Shown here: one piece after another, positions 62,307 through 64,000 of the stretch
Numbering within the stretch: position 1 is the stretch's first letter
Layout of the letters: the number at the start of each line of letters is the position of its first letter
From: Actinomycetaceae bacterium
GTDB taxonomy: Bacteria; Actinomycetota; Actinomycetes; Actinomycetales; Actinomycetaceae
Length of the DNA stretch: 64,000 nt
Reading direction: 5' to 3'
NCBI GenBank assembly: GCA_030530685.1
Contig: JAUMUM010000004.1
Location: forward strand, 36,205 to 100,204
Translations under genes and position numbers: made by a program
The notes under the pieces: generated by a model
The model's database searches: none
What the model was told of the DNA's origin: nothing
What the model saw: only the letters and a program-made list of their open reading frames with translations

Positions 62307-64000
62307 TGCCGCCGCCCCGGCCCTCGCCGGCACTCGCCTCGCCGGCCCCTGCCGTACCAACACCTGCCTCGCCGCCGTCGCGCTTCTGGCCGGGAATGAG
62401 GTCGGGATCGCCCACGAGCGCGTACTCGCGCACAACCTTCTTCTCCAGCTTGGACGCCACGAGCCGCTCTGGCGCATAGAAGTTGGACTCCTGGTACGGG
62501 TCCTCCGACGTCGTCGTATCGCCCGTGCGCAAGGTCCGCACCACCCGCACGGCCGCGCACGCGATGACGAAGGCCACGGCCACAAGGAAGACGATCGACA
62601 GCGTGCCCTGGATGAAGGTATTGCGCACAATCGCCTCCTGCGTGGCGATCTCCTCCGGGTCGGTCAGGCCCGGCAGCGCCGCACGCGCGTCGCGCCACTG
62701 CTGCCAGTAGCCGATCTTCGCATCGGTGGAGAATATCTTCTGCCAGGAGGCTGTGAAGGTGACCGCCGTGTCGAAGAGGAAAGGTATGAGCGGTATCCAC
62801 ACCCATTTGACGTATCCCTTGCGCACGACCATGACGGTCACGACGAGCAGCGCGATCGCGGCAATGAGCTGGTTGGCGATGCCGAAGAGCGGATAGAGCG
62901 TCTGGATGCCTCCCCGCGGGTCTGTCACGCCCATGAGCAGGAGCGAGCCCCAGGCGCCGACCACCACCGCCGTCGACGTCCACGCGCCGACCCGCCACGA
63001 AGGATTCTTGAACTTCGGAATGACGTTGCCCAGCGCATCGGACAGCTGGAAGCGCGCGACGCGGGTGACGGCGTCGACGGCCGAAAGGATGAACAACGCC
63101 TCGAACATGATGGCGAAGTGGTACCAGAAGCCCATCATCCCCTGTCCTCCGCCAACGCGGTGGAGGATATTGGATATGCCGACTGCCAGCGTGGGCGCAC
63201 CTCCCGTGCGCGAGACCACCGAGGGCTCGCCAACATCCTCCGCGAGCTTCCTGTAGGCCTCGGCGCCGACGTAGGTCTTATCGTTGCCCTGCTCGTCGGT
63301 CGAAGCCCAGCGCGGCTCGATTTGCTCGCCGTGGACATCGGTGACGCCGAGGTTCTTCATGGCCTCGGCCGTGATCTCCTCGCGGTCGTCGGTCGTCTGG
63401 GTGATCGACGTCCCGGCGAGCTTGTCGATCGAATCCTCCGAGGTGTTCATGCCGAAGTACACGCCCTGGTTGAGGGACACGGCGGCCGCGAGCGCCATGA
63501 TCGCCACGAAGGACTCCATGAGCATCCCGCTGTAGCCGATCATGCGCACGTGCGTTTCCTTCTGTACCATCTTCGGCGTCGTTCCGGACGAGACCATGGC
63601 GTGCATCCCGGACAGCGCACCGCATGCGATGGTGATGAAGAGGAACGGGAATAGGGTGCCGGCGAAGACGGGACCGTCCGTGTTGCTGGCGAACTCGGTG
63701 ACCGCGGGCATTTCGGCCAGCGGACGCACGAGCACGATGCCGGCGGCGAGCACGAGGATCGTGCCGATCTTCATGAATGTCGAAAGGTAGTCGCGCGGCG
63801 TCAAAAGCACCCACACGGGCAGGACGGCCGCGAAGAAACCGTAGATGATCATGGCCCACACGAGCGCCGTCGGCGAAAGATGCAGGTACTCCTGGCCGAA
63901 GCTCGTCTGGGCCACCCAGCGCCCGCCGATGATGACGGCGATGAGCAGCGTGCAGCCGCCAATTGACACCTGGGTGATCTTGCCGGGCTGGACGTACCTG
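62296..64000 (-). CDS. cstA: Carbon starvation protein CstA (pyruvate/peptide transporter), N-terminus cut by window edge
   Basis: About 567 C-terminal residues are visible; the frame runs through the right edge (RYVQPGKITQ), whereas whole proteins have about 690-770. The CstA pattern is clear: MIIYGFFAAVLPVWVLLTPR, DYLSTFMKIG, FPFLFITIACGALSGMHAMVSSGTTPK (given in pieces) and MIGYSGMLMESFVAIMAL. More than ten helices are seen. It takes up pyruvate and peptides under carbon limitation. The C-terminal 50 residues are a Gly/Glu/Ala-rich tail. The overlap with ybdD implies coupled expression. Confidence 0.95.
   Translation of the reverse strand, partial: RYVQPGKITQVSIGGCTLLIAVIIGGRWVAQTSFGQEYLHLSPTALVWAMIIYGFFAAVLPVWVLLTPRDYLSTFMKIGTILVLAAGIVLVRPLAEMPAVTEFASNTDGPVFAGTLFPFLFITIACGALSGMHAMVSSGTTPKMVQKETHVRMIGYSGMLMESFVAIMALAAAVSLNQGVYFGMNTSEDSIDKLAGTSITQTTDDREEITAEAMKNLGVTDVHGEQIEPRWASTDEQGNDKTYVGAEAYRKLAEDVGEPSVVSRTGGAPTLAVGISNILHRVGGGQGMMGFWYHFAIMFEALFILSAVDAVTRVARFQLSDALGNVIPKFKNPSWRVGAWTSTAVVVGAWGSLLLMGVTDPRGGIQTLYPLFGIANQLIAAIALLVVTVMVVRKGYVKWVWIPLIPFLFDTAVTFTASWQKIFSTDAKIGYWQQWRDARAALPGLTDPEEIATQEAIVRNTFIQGTLSIVFLVAVAFVIACAAVRVVRTLRTGDTTTSEDPYQESNFYAPERLVASKLEKKVVREYALVGDPDLIPGQKRDGGEAGVGTAGAGEASAGEGRGGGNGS

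Noticed and set aside
61770-62399. A 209-codon plus-strand frame across the ybdD region
   Set aside because: It is antisense to ybdD and cstA, which are clear family members, and its product is Arg/Gly/Pro-rich without a fold.

Overview
The window is one contiguous piece of a high-GC actinobacterial chromosome. Gene content and order point to the Actinomycetes. The left 12 kb (UPF0182 membrane protein, PPA1309-type protein, PDZ/Lon-like protease, Zincin_2 protein, ThiF-like protein, uvrD2, nudC) keeps the order I know from Mycobacterium tuberculosis Rv3193c-Rv3199c. The overall set (VanW giant, cycA, PadR and two-component ABC modules, cstA) would fit a member of the Actinomycetaceae or relatives, but I cannot name a genus. 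I see no rRNA, tRNA, CRISPR array, insertion sequence or prophage. Both edges cut genes: UPF0182 on the left, cstA on the right.

Layout. 0-12 kb: the conserved block above. 11.8-15.7 kb: glgX, then dapC and a 7Fe ferredoxin. 15.8-22.3 kb (minus strand): typA, a DUF6113-like membrane protein and a 1398-residue VanW-domain protein whose first ~845 residues are a disordered Ala/Glu/Pro/Ser tail. 23.4-29.6 kb (minus): a complete oligopeptide/dipeptide importer (binding lipoprotein, two permeases, double ATPase). 30.1-33.1 kb (minus): an acyl-CoA-ligase-like protein with altered catalytic motifs and an M18 aminopeptidase. The aminopeptidase and importer would together fit peptide scavenging. 33.2-36.7 kb: a PadR regulator with a perfect 12-bp inverted-repeat operator, a HAAS-type membrane partner, a PLDc_N protein and an ABC exporter. 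36.7-41 kb: cycA-like permease, a glutamine amidotransferase, MmcQ/YjbR, YagU. 41.3-46.8 kb: a DUF808 membrane protein, a PAS protein, fumC and an M48 protease.

47-58.3 kb is a regulatory and transport region: an OmpR-type two-component system followed by a MacB/FtsX-type ABC transporter, and a DrrAB-type ABC transporter followed by a DesK/NarL-type two-component system. Between the two modules, on the opposite strand, lies a second copy of the PAS protein. 58.4-61.7 kb: an AdhR/NmlR-like MerR gene with a textbook 19-bp-spacer promoter, its carboxymuconolactone-decarboxylase-like partner, a PH-like membrane protein, a DUF5067-like lipoprotein and an apparently truncated exported protein. 62-64 kb: ybdD and cstA (pyruvate/peptide uptake).

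The most interesting signal is the pair of paralogous proteins (454 and 452 residues) that carry an Aer-type PAS domain on an unknown helical module, with no chemoreceptor signalling hairpin and no motility genes in view. Other signals are many apparently leaderless starts (a TAnnnT box 6-7 nt before the start codon), strong hairpins without U-tracts at gene ends, candidate operators next to each regulator, a hairpin that covers the ribosome binding site of the drrA-like gene, and short tandem duplications of different sequence in many intergenic gaps.
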